Source: Syntrophus sp963665935
GTDB taxonomy: Bacteria; Desulfobacterota; Syntrophia; Syntrophales; Syntrophaceae
Direction of reading: 5' to 3'
Length of the DNA stretch: 64,000 nt
Assembly: GCA_963665935.1 (NCBI GenBank)
Contig: OY762510.1
Span: forward strand, 2,046,001-2,110,000
Below are positions 51,319 through 60,214 of the stretch, in pieces; the first letter of the stretch is position 1; every line of letters starts with the position of its first letter. A program made the translations under genes and the position numbers. The notes under the pieces were generated by a model. That model was given only the letters and a program-made list of their open reading frames with translations. It did no database searches and had not been told where the DNA came from.

Positions 51319-51702
51319 ATGAGGTTCGAAGGATTTTTAAGCACCAGTCACTATATTGCCGACGAATATCTGAAAGTAAATCATAATTTTGTGAAGGCGA
51401 TCATTGAAAAACTGCAGAGAGTGGATGAAGATTCAGCCGGTGAGTTTTTGCTGATCGGTGACAACTATTTCCTGACGGTCGAAGGACTGAAGATCTTTGT
51501 TTCAAACATGGCAGTCCCGGGAAATATTTTCTACGGTGTGAAGGAATCTGATGTCGAGAGATTGTGGAATGACCTTCAGGAAATGGGCATCATTGAAAAA
51601 CGTCTCTATCTGTTGATGAAAAAGATTAAAGACGAAGGCCTGAGTTCTCCAAATACGGCAATTCTTCTGCGCTCAAGAAGAAAGTTGGGCTCAACCGGTT
51701 AA
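51319..51702 (+). CDS. unknown protein, possible Rha-like DNA-binding domain
   Basis: The 127-residue protein begins LSTSHYIADEYLKVNHNFVK, which resembles the N-terminus of Rha-family phage regulators. The middle (EFLLIGDNYFLTVEGLKIFV) and end (IEKRLYLLMKKIKDEGLSSP) are not recognised. A ribosome-binding site (GAGAGGA) precedes the ATG. The similarity is weak and the function is unknown. Confidence 0.4.
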   Translation: MRFEGFLSTSHYIADEYLKVNHNFVKAIIEKLQRVDEDSAGEFLLIGDNYFLTVEGLKIFVSNMAVPGNIFYGVKESDVERLWNDLQEMGIIEKRLYLLMKKIKDEGLSSPNTAILLRSRRKLGSTG

Positions 51703-52111
51703 GCGTTTTAAAGGCTGGCTGTCAAATTATAATCCATGAGGGATGACAATAAGACAAAATATTGTCGAACCACAACCCTTTATCCACAGCTCTATTGATA
51801 ACCCTGTTGATAAGCCTGTTGGTAAAGGGGATAAGTCAGCAATTCTTAGAAATATTGATCGGCTTGCATAAGAGCTGGGCAATCGATCATCTGAAATACG
51901 CCTTTAATATCAACTACTTGCAGAATTCATTGGAAAATTATCTTTTCTTTTATAACTTTGAAGGTTATGAAAGATTGTTGTCGACAATAAGTGGGGCTCA
52001 CAATCAAAAAGCAACTGCCGGAGTGCGGAAAACGTCTCATCCTGTTGGAAGTTTAAGACAGCTCCCGTCAAGTATTAATAATTATTTTCTCAACGAAATA
52101 AGGATTTTGCA
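51703..52111. other. stretch with one DnaA-box-like word, no supported gene
   Basis: A plus-strand frame of 117 codons runs through it but has no domain and an odd composition. TTATCCACA at 51780-51788 matches the consensus DnaA box and two TTGATAA words follow. There is no dnaA, dnaN or cluster of boxes, so this is probably chance. Confidence 0.35.
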
Positions 52112-52612
52112 ATGAAAGATGTAGACTACATGAGCGTTGCAGAGGATACCCTCAACAGGACCAAAAAGGGGGCCTTCTTAACGGTAAAATCCGAAAATGG
52201 CCTCAACACCATGACGATCGGCTGGGTGACCTTCGGTTTTATCTGGAACAAACCGATCCTGATGGTTGCCGTGCGGCCCAGTCGCCACACCTTTGGGATC
52301 ATCGAGGCCGCCAAGGATTTTACCGTGACGGTTCCGCTGGGGGATTTGCATAAAGAAACCGCTTTCTGCGGCTCAAAATCCGGTCGGGATGTGGATAAAT
52401 TCAAGGTGTGCAACCTGGAAACAATCGACGGACGCCAGGTCGATTCCCCGATCATTAAAACCCGGGGGCGTCATTTTGAATGTCGAATCGTCTACAGGTC
52501 CGCCATGGACCCGGTCCAGTTAGACAAGGGTTATGAATCTTCCTTTTATCCCCAAAAGGATTACCATACCCTTTATTTTGGTGAAATATTGATGTGCTAC
52601 GAAACGGATTGA
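52112..52612 (+). CDS. flavin reductase-like FMN-binding split-barrel protein
   Basis: The 166-residue protein has the flavin-reductase fold: GAFLTVKSENGLNTMTIGWV, KPILMVAVRPSRHTFGII, DFTVTVPLGDLHKETAFCGS and GRHFECRIVYR. Such proteins bind FMN and use NAD(P)H or serve as electron carriers in anaerobes. It may start at ATG 52112 or 52130. It ends 3 bp before the convergent small membrane gene. Confidence 0.8.
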   Translation: MKDVDYMSVAEDTLNRTKKGAFLTVKSENGLNTMTIGWVTFGFIWNKPILMVAVRPSRHTFGIIEAAKDFTVTVPLGDLHKETAFCGSKSGRDVDKFKVCNLETIDGRQVDSPIIKTRGRHFECRIVYRSAMDPVQLDKGYESSFYPQKDYHTLYFGEILMCYETD

Positions 52613-52615
52613 TAT

Positions 52616-52732
52616 TTAACGAATATTAATCGGAATCTCCGCCTTTTTCGCTAAATGGCAACAGGACAATAAAGTAATTCCGATCCATGCACCAATGATC
52701 ATTCCTAATGCAAATATGACAGTCGTGCCCAT
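52616..52732 (-). CDS. small membrane protein (DUF3789-like)
   Basis: I start at ATG 52732 (MGTTVIFALGMIIGAWIGIT), preceded by AAAGGAGA, so the product is 38 residues with one transmembrane helix and a cysteine pair (SCC) after it. A longer in-frame start at 52852 has no ribosome-binding site. DUF3789-type small proteins look similar. Function unknown. Confidence 0.55.
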   Translation of the reverse strand: MGTTVIFALGMIIGAWIGITLLSCCHLAKKAEIPINIR

Positions 52733-52941
52733 GATTCGTTCTCCTTTATCTTTTTTGACGGACAAGCCAAAGGGATTCTTATTTGTGTGATTTATTGTTG
52801 TTGCCTGGGGCTTGTCGGAATATTGCGACTCGTGATGTGACTCAAATCTCATGCCAGGAACATCGGGCGGGAAGATAAATAAGGTCTGATCATCAGGGCT
52901 GATAACCGCATATTTTTTTCAGGTTCCAATCTCAAAATAAA

Positions 52942-52974
52942 AAAGCCCCTCGATGTTCTTCATCGAGGGGCTTT
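52942..52974. terminator. intrinsic terminator, possibly bidirectional
   Basis: AAAGCCCCTCGATG and CATCGAGGGGCTTT form a perfect 14-bp stem with a 5-base loop (TTCTT). A-rich and T-rich flanks fit a terminator on either strand. Confidence 0.8.
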
Positions 52975-53270
52975 ACGAGAGCCGCTGTGCCGTTTTGCCG
53001 TTGACTGGAGTCGCGTCTTAAAATACTTGGTCTATTTGGGGTGACTATCACCACGAAGACCCTTTGATTTTTTATCTCATTCAAACCCAGTACTATGACT
53101 CATTCCGTGCACCGCAGCTTCTCTTTCTTTTCAATTATATGTTAATGCTGACATAGTATTTTGTCAAGAGTTTTTATTGATCCAACCCTTTCAATAAAGG
53201 AGGGACGTGTCTGATTGACGGAACAGGCGCGGACGGAAAGAAGGGGATTGCTTCGGGAGTCTTGATGCCT

Positions 53271-53846
53271 TTATCGCGGTGAGAGCCTTCTTTTCCCGAA
53301 GAGGAGCCTGCCGGTCTTTCGGATCATCACGAAAAACAAAAGGCCGAGGAGGCCGATACAAAAAATGGGGACAACGATGGCAAGGATTGCTATGAGGATG
53401 GCTCCAGCGAGTTCCAGTGTGGCAATCCAGGGATTGCCCGCTCCCGCCGTTGCGAGGGATGATTTCAGGCGGAGTGCGACTGTTGAGCCCTGAACCAGGC
53501 CGGCGATTCCGCCGCCGGCAATGATCGCCAGCGTCCATTTCAGAAAGGGGGACAGGTCCGTAACCATGGAAACCGTCGTAACGGTTCCCGCGATCACGGC
53601 AGCGGGTGTGGCGATGGCGTCCAGGATGGAGTCAAACCAGGGGATATAATACCCGACGATTTCCGCAACGGTCGCTGTTGCGAAAGCCAGTGTCGCATAG
53701 GGCGTACCGATCCAGGCAAATTCAGGAGATGGATGGAGATGGCCGCTCAGGATCGCCAGATTCATGACCAGCAAAGGGACAAAAACCCTGAAACCGCACG
53801 CGGCGCTCAGTCCGATGCCGATCATTATTCCCAGCAGATTTTCCAT
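53271..53846 (-). CDS. DUF4126 membrane protein
   Basis: The 191-residue protein has five to six hydrophobic segments with Gly/Ala-rich content: IGIGLSAACGFRVFVPLLVM at the start, WFDSILDAIATPAAVIAGTV in the middle and IAGGGIAGLVQGSTVALRLK further on, as in DUF4126. Role unknown. It is bounded by about 270 bp of gene-free sequence on the left and 160 bp on the right. Confidence 0.8.
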   Translation of the reverse strand: MENLLGIMIGIGLSAACGFRVFVPLLVMNLAILSGHLHPSPEFAWIGTPYATLAFATATVAEIVGYYIPWFDSILDAIATPAAVIAGTVTTVSMVTDLSPFLKWTLAIIAGGGIAGLVQGSTVALRLKSSLATAGAGNPWIATLELAGAILIAILAIVVPIFCIGLLGLLFFVMIRKTGRLLFGKRRLSPR

Positions 53847-54006
53847 GGTTTTTCCAATGAAATGAAGAATCTTTGATAGGACTCAAATTATCAGGACGCC
53901 TTCTTAAAATCAAGAAGGTACAAAAAGAGTCACTTTGTGATATAGGGACGCAACACGCTTAAGAATAAACGGAATACACTTAAGAATAAAAGGAGAAAAT
54001 AAGGTT

Positions 54007-54891
54007 ATGGGTTCATGTAGTTCATGTGGTTCAGGTAATCCCCCGGAGGGTGCAGGTTGTCCCATGTCGGGAAATCAGCCGAATGCGGTGCCGCAGAGTC
54101 CTTCCACAGATGAGAAACTCAAGAAGAGCATGGAGCGCATCGCTCATAAAATCCTGGTTCTTTCAGGAAAAGGCGGCGTCGGGAAGAGCACGGTCGCCGT
54201 CAATCTGGCGGTTGCACTGGCCCTGGAAGGGAAGCGCGTCGGACTGCTGGATGTGGATTTTCACGGTCCCAGCATCCCCAAACTTCTTGGCCTGGAGGAC
54301 AGCAAACCGGAGGTTGTCGAAGAGGGGATGCTCCCCGTTGCCATGGCTTCCGGTTTGAAGGTCATGTCCCTGGGGTTTCTTCTGAACCGGAAAGACGATG
54401 CGGTGATCTGGCGCGGGCCGATGAAATACGGCGCGATCAAGCAACTGCTCACCGATGTCCTTTGGGGCGATCTGGACTATCTGGTCATCGATTTTCCGCC
54501 CGGTACGGGGGATGAGCCGCTTTCCGTCGCTCAGTTGCTTCCCGATGCGGACGGCGCCGTCGTCGTGACAACGCCTCAGGATGTCTCGACGATCGATGTC
54601 AGCAAGTCGGTAACGTTTTGCCGGAATCTGAAGATCCCAGTTCTGGGCGTGGTGGAGAACATGAGCGGATTGATCTGTCCCCACTGTTCAAAGCTCATTG
54701 AACTGTTCAAACAGGGAGGCGGCGAGGAAATGGCCAAGCGGATGGAGGTGCCCTTCCTGGGGCGCATCCCCATTGATCCCCAGATCGTGCAATCGTCGGA
54801 CGAGGGGAAGCCCTTTGTCTTTTACCACCAGGATACGGAGGCCGCTTCCGCATTCCGCCGGATCGTCCAGCCGCTTCTTAACCTCAAATAG
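54007..54891 (+). CDS. Mrp/ApbC (NBP35) Fe-S cluster carrier ATPase
   Basis: The 294-residue protein has an N-terminal cysteine motif (MGSCSSCGSG, Cys4, Cys7 and Cys18), a deviant Walker A loop SGKGGVGKSTVAVNLA (residues about 53-68), DVDFHGPSIPKLLG, VIDFPPGTGDE and a second CPHC pair near residue 220. Mrp/NBP35 proteins bind and transfer [4Fe-4S] clusters in an ATP-dependent way. An AAGGAG lies before the ATG. It stands alone. Confidence 0.9.
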   Translation: MGSCSSCGSGNPPEGAGCPMSGNQPNAVPQSPSTDEKLKKSMERIAHKILVLSGKGGVGKSTVAVNLAVALALEGKRVGLLDVDFHGPSIPKLLGLEDSKPEVVEEGMLPVAMASGLKVMSLGFLLNRKDDAVIWRGPMKYGAIKQLLTDVLWGDLDYLVIDFPPGTGDEPLSVAQLLPDADGAVVVTTPQDVSTIDVSKSVTFCRNLKIPVLGVVENMSGLICPHCSKLIELFKQGGGEEMAKRMEVPFLGRIPIDPQIVQSSDEGKPFVFYHQDTEAASAFRRIVQPLLNLK

Positions 54892-54921
54892 AACGCCGCC
54901 TGCGTTTTCCCCTCGATAAGA

Positions 54922-54955
54922 CGGGGGCGGGATAGACTTTGCCATCCCGCCCCCG
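54922..54955. terminator. strong hairpin between convergent genes
   Basis: CGGGGGCGGGAT and ATCCCGCCCCCG form a 12-bp GC-rich stem between the Mrp gene and the 713-residue gene. The sequence TTGCATTTT follows on the plus strand. Confidence 0.7.
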
Positions 54956-54988
54956 TTGCATTTTAAAACGGCCCCTTTCCCTCCCCCA

Positions 54989-57130
54989 TCATTCAGGGCA
55001 AGGCGGGCATTTTTCAACGGCGATTGCCTTGAGCTGTTCAGTGTAATAGATAAAGTGCCGTCCATCCCGCACATGGGCGTATGCCCATAGCTTGAGCGCA
55101 AAGGCGCAGGTCGTATCCAGACCGGCGAGCATTCCGGTTCCCGGTGCAGGGGCTGCGGTGCCTCCCGAAACGGGCTTGTTGACGCTGCCGGGCAGGCCAT
55201 TGTTGGAAACGCCGCTGTCGAGATACTGGATGGCCGGATTGACGCCCTTGGTGTAGTAAAGGCCCCAGGAACGCAGCCGGCTGTTCTCCTGGGATACCTG
55301 TACCTGGAAAGTCAGCGAAAGAGCAGGGGTCCAGGGAATGACTCCGCACTCGTTGATGACGGCGGGAATGGTGAGATCCACCTGCGGCGGCTTGTTGTCC
55401 AGAGTGATCACCAGGTCGCAGCGGTCGAGCATGGGCGGTAGAACCGCCGGCGGTGTGACGGTGCCGTCGCGGTAGTCCACGCCCATCGCCGAAGTGAGTT
55501 TGGCGCCGTTTTCGTCGAAGACCTCCAGCCGCAGCACATATTTCCCGGTGTCCGCTTCGGCCAGCCAGCTGTACCACGTTCCGATCCAGTCCGGGTTGTA
55601 CCAGTAGTAGTCGCTGAAATTGCGCACCTCATACAGAGCGGGCACACCATTGATGGTCTTTGGACCAAGGGTGTACGTTTCGCTGAACAGCGTGCTTTTT
55701 GCGACCCGCGTATCTCCAAGCGTCGTGGTGACGGGGATGAATTCGCTGCTCCCTTCTATGGCATAGGAAAGGCGGTAATAGCGTGCAGGCGCGCCGGTGG
55801 TCAGGGCATCGCCGAACTGGCCGTAGACGAGCAGGCTGCCGCCATAGGCGACATTCGTCAGCGGGGCCTCGTTGTACAGACCGCTGGCCTGGTTGATCTT
55901 GTAGACCTCGTCGTCGCCGATGCGCGTGAAGAATACCGGTGAGCCGTCCGGAGGTTCATAACAGTTGCCGTTGCCGCAGATGACCTCTTCGTTGTCGAGA
56001 AAGAGGTCGATGTGGGCGTTGTTGACATTCCAGCGGGTGCTGGTGTAGGGATCGAGGTAAATGACCGTCGGCACGCCGTCGATGATCTGCGTTACCTTGA
56101 GGATGACGTCCGGGCGAGCGTCGAAGCGCAGCCGCCCACGGCGGAAATGGAAGGGCCACCATCTAAAGCAGCAGTTGAAAAAGCCGTCGCAGTCGGTCGT
56201 GGTTTCACACACCTCCGCCTTGCTGTAGAAGCAGAACGGAAAGATGAGCCACGGTGCGATCTTGGAGGTCAGGGTCAATTTTTCCAGCCGGGCAGCGATG
56301 CTGCTGTCCATGAGGCGCGCTTCGCCCACACGGGTGAATGCCGGCTGCAGCGCCGTTGAGGCGGCTTCCGTCAGGGGGCTGATTGCCTTGACGGAAGCCG
56401 CAGAAGCGATCGATGGCATGTCCGGCGGCTCGGGCTGGGGTCCAAGGCTGGCCAGTCCCAACCGCGAGGCGCCGATGCCTCCCGCAAGCTTTGAAATCGG
56501 AGTCAGGTTCAACTCCGGTGCCGGGTCGGGACCCGGGAAGGGTTTCACCCGAACGGGTGGTTCCTTGAGCAGCTCGGGGATGCGGATTACCGGCCTGTCC
56601 AGCAGCAGTTCCCACCACTTGCGCAACGGCGGCCAGAAGCAGTTCTCGCGGTCGACGTCGAAAATCTCAACCTTCACGAAGGGGACGGGGCAGATGTTCG
56701 TGACGCCGTCGGACTCACTGACCTTGCGTACGTGGCCGGAGATGCAGATCCGCACCGGCCACCAGGGGCGCCAGATATCCAGTGGCAGGAGAGCCTCGTA
56801 CTGGAGACGGTACTGCTGTCCTTCGCCCTTCCACTCCCTGGCCGAGAAGCTTTTCCTGAAGGCGCTGGAAAGCCTTATCTCCTGAGGCATGTCGGCCGGA
56901 CCTACGATAAGATCCACGTCGGCAGGCTGTGACAGCCGCACGGCGACCTTGTAGACTCCATCCTCATTCAAACCCGCAGTCCCCAGCAATGTCCCGGCCT
57001 TGTCGAAGACATAGACGGCCAGTTTCAGTTCTCCCGGCTGGCACTCGGGCTGCTCGCGTTGAATCCGGCCTTCAATAAGAAAGCCCTTGATCCTTTTGGA
57101 ACCGGTGGTCTGACCTTTTTCAGTTGCCAT
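54989..57130 (-). CDS. 713-residue protein, unrecognised
   Basis: The start follows AGGAGG by 6 bases. No signal peptide or membrane segment is visible. Residues about 15-80 (IKGFLIEGRIQREQPECQPG, GELKLAVYVFDKAGTLLGT) look like a beta-sandwich. A Pro-rich linker (VRVKPFPGPDPAPELN, LASLGPQPEPPDMPS) follows, then a Cys-rich patch (CETTTDCDGFFNCCF) and more beta-type sequence to the end (CPPCP). It is the last gene of the run 64,000-54,989 and may act with the adjacent small and hydrolase proteins. No function can be given. Confidence 0.65.
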   Translation of the reverse strand: MATEKGQTTGSKRIKGFLIEGRIQREQPECQPGELKLAVYVFDKAGTLLGTAGLNEDGVYKVAVRLSQPADVDLIVGPADMPQEIRLSSAFRKSFSAREWKGEGQQYRLQYEALLPLDIWRPWWPVRICISGHVRKVSESDGVTNICPVPFVKVEIFDVDRENCFWPPLRKWWELLLDRPVIRIPELLKEPPVRVKPFPGPDPAPELNLTPISKLAGGIGASRLGLASLGPQPEPPDMPSIASAASVKAISPLTEAASTALQPAFTRVGEARLMDSSIAARLEKLTLTSKIAPWLIFPFCFYSKAEVCETTTDCDGFFNCCFRWWPFHFRRGRLRFDARPDVILKVTQIIDGVPTVIYLDPYTSTRWNVNNAHIDLFLDNEEVICGNGNCYEPPDGSPVFFTRIGDDEVYKINQASGLYNEAPLTNVAYGGSLLVYGQFGDALTTGAPARYYRLSYAIEGSSEFIPVTTTLGDTRVAKSTLFSETYTLGPKTINGVPALYEVRNFSDYYWYNPDWIGTWYSWLAEADTGKYVLRLEVFDENGAKLTSAMGVDYRDGTVTPPAVLPPMLDRCDLVITLDNKPPQVDLTIPAVINECGVIPWTPALSLTFQVQVSQENSRLRSWGLYYTKGVNPAIQYLDSGVSNNGLPGSVNKPVSGGTAAPAPGTGMLAGLDTTCAFALKLWAYAHVRDGRHFIYYTEQLKAIAVEKCPPCPE

Positions 57131-57311
57131 GTCTTACCTCCTGATAGTGATATTCAACTAATTGTGGGATTAAATAGAGGATAATTCAATACGAATTGAC
57201 TGCGGATTTTCTCCCAGCTAAATACTGGTTGTTAACTTTCTCTTTCCCACATCGGGGAATGTGCGAATGCGTCTCCGAAGAGTTTCGGGAGAGTGACCGC
57301 AGAGGACGAAT

Positions 57312-57350
57312 CCGGGATTAAAGCGCTGAAACGCGTCGCTTCAATCCCGG
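57312..57350. terminator. hairpin after the 101-residue gene
   Basis: CCGGGATT (57312-57319) and AATCCCGG (57343-57350) form an 8-bp stem, extended with mismatches by AAGCG/CGCTT. It lies 12 bp beyond the stop of the minus-strand gene at 57362. No T run. Confidence 0.4.
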
Positions 57351-57361
57351 GCTTGCAGATC

Positions 57362-57667
57362 CTACTCACCTTCCCCAACGGGTTCGCCCGAGGTTCCCAA
57401 AAAACCGCGTCCCTGTGCGAAGTACACATTGATGGGTTTTTCGTTGCGGAGAACATCGAGGACACTTTGGAACATGGCAGAGGGGAGGTGCATCTTGATG
57501 ATCCCTCCGTCATTCGCGTCGGCCTCAAAGAACATACCGGGATCGTTGAATCTTATCCACGCCAGGGTCTTCCCTGCCGCATCGCTCAACTGAATCTGGG
57601 CACGGTTTGTCTGATAGCCATCCGGCCCTCCGTAAAACAGAACGCTGTACTTTGAAACTGCCGGCAT
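57362..57667 (-). CDS. 101-residue unknown protein
   Basis: The start follows AAAGGAGGAC (spacing about 8). The sequence VSKYSVLFYGGPDGYQTNRA, AGKTLAWIRFNDPGMFFEAD and GGIIKMHLPSAMFQSVLDVL suggests a small beta-alpha domain. No Cys and no signal peptide. It is in the run of genes with the PAS sensor (15 bp upstream) and the 713-residue protein. Confidence 0.6.
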   Translation of the reverse strand: MPAVSKYSVLFYGGPDGYQTNRAQIQLSDAAGKTLAWIRFNDPGMFFEADANDGGIIKMHLPSAMFQSVLDVLRNEKPINVYFAQGRGFLGTSGEPVGEGE

Positions 57668-57682
57668 TTTTTTTGTCCTCCT

Positions 57683-59743
57683 TTATTTGAATTTGAAAAA
57701 CTCCGGATAGAGTTTTTGTGCGCACTCCGGGCAGATCGAATGGGAGAATTCCGCCTCCGAATGTTCACTGATGTACATCTCCATCTGTTCCCAATATCCT
57801 CTGTCATTGCGGATCTTCTTACAGGAGGAACAGATGGGGAGCAATCCCTGCAGCGTTTTGACGTTGGAAAGGGCGGCGCTGAGTTCGGTAATGAGTTCCT
57901 CCCGTTCCTCTGCGGCCTGTTTACGATCGGTAACATCGAGTTCAATGCCTTCCAGGACCAGATGGTTGTCGGCAAGTCTGCGAGGCGTCGTGATCAACAG
58001 GCGCCACCGGGTCCCTCCGGAGGGTGGCCTCATGCGCAGTTCAACCTTGTAGGTTGACATGGCAGCGATCACCTCCCCTTCAAGTTTGGCCAGGAGTACC
58101 CGGTCCTCATCGAGAATCTGGCTGTACAGGGCCATGGCGTCCTTTTTCGCCGCTTCGGCCGTTACACAGTGGAGACGATCGACGCCGGCACTTACGTACG
58201 TGAAGCGACGCGAGGAGCCATCCTCGCCGCAGTCCACCTGGTAGACCATGCTGTTCGGAATGTTGTCGCTGAGGAGCCGCAGGCGCTCTTCGCTCTCCCG
58301 GAGCGATTTCTCAATCATTCCGGTCGTGATGATCTGAGAGGTAATGGCGGCAAAATTCTCCAGCAGCTTTTCCTGATCTGAACTTAAAGCCTTCCTGCTG
58401 AACATGGCCAGGACACCGACAGGCCGGTTCCCGTCCGACGAAAGAAGCCGATACCCCGCAAAGGAAACCAGACCGAGATTCCCGGCCCATTCTCGATCGT
58501 GGACACGTTCATCATGGATCACATCGTTGGTCACAAAATAAGGCCATTCCCCGCTTGCAACCCGTCCGATCTTATAGGCACCGAGAGGAACGCGCCGGTG
58601 CTCGCCCTCAAGATTCGTATAACGGCCGGAACTGGCCGTCAAATGGAGACAGGAGGTTCGATCCCGGCAGACACTCGGGCCATTCTGAACCGACGCGTGA
58701 GGACAGCCCCGGTTGCAGAGGTCGCCGGGTTTAAGAATCCAGATCCGGGCAAAATCCGCATCAAGGGTTTGAACAACGGAATCGACGATGGACTTGATCT
58801 TTCGGGGAAGGTCAACATCGCCGAGCAACTGCCGGTAAAGGTCGTTCAGGGCGGTATTGTATCTTTCCGCCCGTCTGCGTTCGGTGGTGTCTGTCCCTAT
58901 GCCGAAGAGATAGTCGGGGTTTCCATCGGGCTTCCTGATGGTGCGGCCATGCCACTCCACGAGCAATTCCCGGCCGTCTTTCGCCAGGACCCGGTGCTCG
59001 TTTCTCGTAGGCTGGGCCTCATTTACCAATTGGGAGATGATCTTCGAAACGATTTCCCTGTCTCCCTCGGGTACGAATGTCGAGATGAAGTCCCGGCCCA
59101 TGACTTCTTCCCGGGTATAGCCCAGGGTGAAAAGCATGGAGTCATTCATCAGTTTGATGGTGCCGTTGCTCTCGGCGGCGAGAATAAAAGCAGGGGAGGA
59201 TTCGATGAGGGTGGCGTTGAAATCCCTTTCCTTTTGCAGGGCTTCTTCAGTCAGTTTCCGGTCCGCGATGTTCCGGACCACCGCCTTCAGGACCGGATTG
59301 CCGTCCAGGACCATGGCGGTTAACCATACCTCTGCCGGAAAGGTCTCACCGGTGTCCATCCGTTTGTGTTCCCATTCGAATCTGTGTCTGCCTTTTGCCA
59401 ACGCCATGGCGATATGCCGTTTGCTCAACGTTGCGGAATCCGTACCGCAGGGCTGCACGGGAGGAGATAGATCCACGGGGTGCATCGAACAGAACGCCTC
59501 CCGGGTTGTGCACCCGTAAATCTCCAGGGTTGCCCTGTTGCAGTCGAGAAAACCCGTCTCATCCGCCAAAATGATTGCGTCACTGGCAGAATCATAGAGG
59601 GTGCGGAATTTCGTTTCCGATCTGCGCAGCGCCTCTGCCGTTCGCCTGTGCTCTGCTTCCGATCGCTCCAACTCCTTGATCCTCTGCTTCAGGGCCGATA
59701 TCTCTTCGAACGTTTCCTGATTGGTTATGAATGAATCTTTCAT
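57683..59743 (-). CDS. multi-PAS/GAF sensor protein without kinase domain
   Basis: The 686-residue protein has an N-terminal coiled coil, PAS domains at about 30-160 and 165-285, a GAF-like domain at about 290-480 (with CNRGCPHASVQNGPSVCRDR), and a third PAS at about 490-620. It ends with a Cys-rich tail, CSSCKKIRNDRGYWEQ and ICPECAQKLYPE, that is seen at the end of some PAS proteins. No histidine-kinase, GGDEF, EAL or HTH output is visible. It may pass its signal by protein contact. It lies between small genes of the hydrolase run. Confidence 0.75.
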   Translation of the reverse strand: MKDSFITNQETFEEISALKQRIKELERSEAEHRRTAEALRRSETKFRTLYDSASDAIILADETGFLDCNRATLEIYGCTTREAFCSMHPVDLSPPVQPCGTDSATLSKRHIAMALAKGRHRFEWEHKRMDTGETFPAEVWLTAMVLDGNPVLKAVVRNIADRKLTEEALQKERDFNATLIESSPAFILAAESNGTIKLMNDSMLFTLGYTREEVMGRDFISTFVPEGDREIVSKIISQLVNEAQPTRNEHRVLAKDGRELLVEWHGRTIRKPDGNPDYLFGIGTDTTERRRAERYNTALNDLYRQLLGDVDLPRKIKSIVDSVVQTLDADFARIWILKPGDLCNRGCPHASVQNGPSVCRDRTSCLHLTASSGRYTNLEGEHRRVPLGAYKIGRVASGEWPYFVTNDVIHDERVHDREWAGNLGLVSFAGYRLLSSDGNRPVGVLAMFSRKALSSDQEKLLENFAAITSQIITTGMIEKSLRESEERLRLLSDNIPNSMVYQVDCGEDGSSRRFTYVSAGVDRLHCVTAEAAKKDAMALYSQILDEDRVLLAKLEGEVIAAMSTYKVELRMRPPSGGTRWRLLITTPRRLADNHLVLEGIELDVTDRKQAAEEREELITELSAALSNVKTLQGLLPICSSCKKIRNDRGYWEQMEMYISEHSEAEFSHSICPECAQKLYPEFFKFK

Positions 59744-59766
59744 GCAACCTTTCCGCGCCGGTTAAG

Positions 59767-59792
59767 GAGGAGAGAGGGAATTCCCCCTCTCC
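59767..59792. other. hairpin between the 125-residue gene and the sensor gene
   Basis: GGAGAGAGGGAATTCCCCCTCTCC is nearly a perfect palindrome in two halves (24 bp), 24 bp before the sensor start. It may be an mRNA stabiliser, an attenuator or a weak terminator. Confidence 0.4.
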
Positions 59793-59825
59793 CGGTCAGG
59801 GTTGGGAAAAATGGACGGCGCCTGA

Positions 59826-60203
59826 TTATTTTTCTTTCAGGTCGATGATTCCCTTGGGAAGCCGTTCCCGGTCCAGACGTTCGATCGCTGCTGGGTTGAC
59901 CTTGATGCTGAAGTCCCAGGAAACGATGTTGCCGTAGCCGAAACTGAGACGGGCCGCGGCCGGCGGCATCACGTCAAAGTAAGCGTCTGCCGCTGTTCCT
60001 TCAGGGTCGATGAGGACGAACTTCGACACAGCCTTCCCGATCACCAGGAAGGGTTCCGGCGCGCGTTCCGGAAAATGCCATCCGCTCAAACGAACGCGAA
60101 TGAAAACATGAGGCTTCTCCGCCACGTCACGGACGACTTCCCGGATTTCGGCTTTGACATTCTTGCGTGGATCGGGCATTCGGATAATTTGTTTGATGTC
60201 CAT
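59826..60203 (-). CDS. 125-residue unknown protein
   Basis: AAGGAGG lies about 8 bases before the start. The protein (MPDPRKNVKAEIREVVRDVA, PHVFIRVRLSGWHFPERAPE, YGNIVSWDFSIKVNPAAIER) is beta-rich with no Cys and no signal peptide. It follows the 915-residue hydrolase gene by 11 bp, so both are in one transcript. Confidence 0.6.
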   Translation of the reverse strand: MDIKQIIRMPDPRKNVKAEIREVVRDVAEKPHVFIRVRLSGWHFPERAPEPFLVIGKAVSKFVLIDPEGTAADAYFDVMPPAAARLSFGYGNIVSWDFSIKVNPAAIERLDRERLPKGIIDLKEK

Positions 60204-60214
60204 GATGGGCCTCC

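Noticed and set aside
51780..51788. Replication origin suggested by a TTATCCACA word
   Set aside because: Only one perfect DnaA box, with no cluster and no dnaA, dnaN, gyrB or parAB nearby.
51762..52115. 117-codon frame before the flavin reductase
   Set aside because: Odd composition, no domain and overlap with the flavin reductase start.
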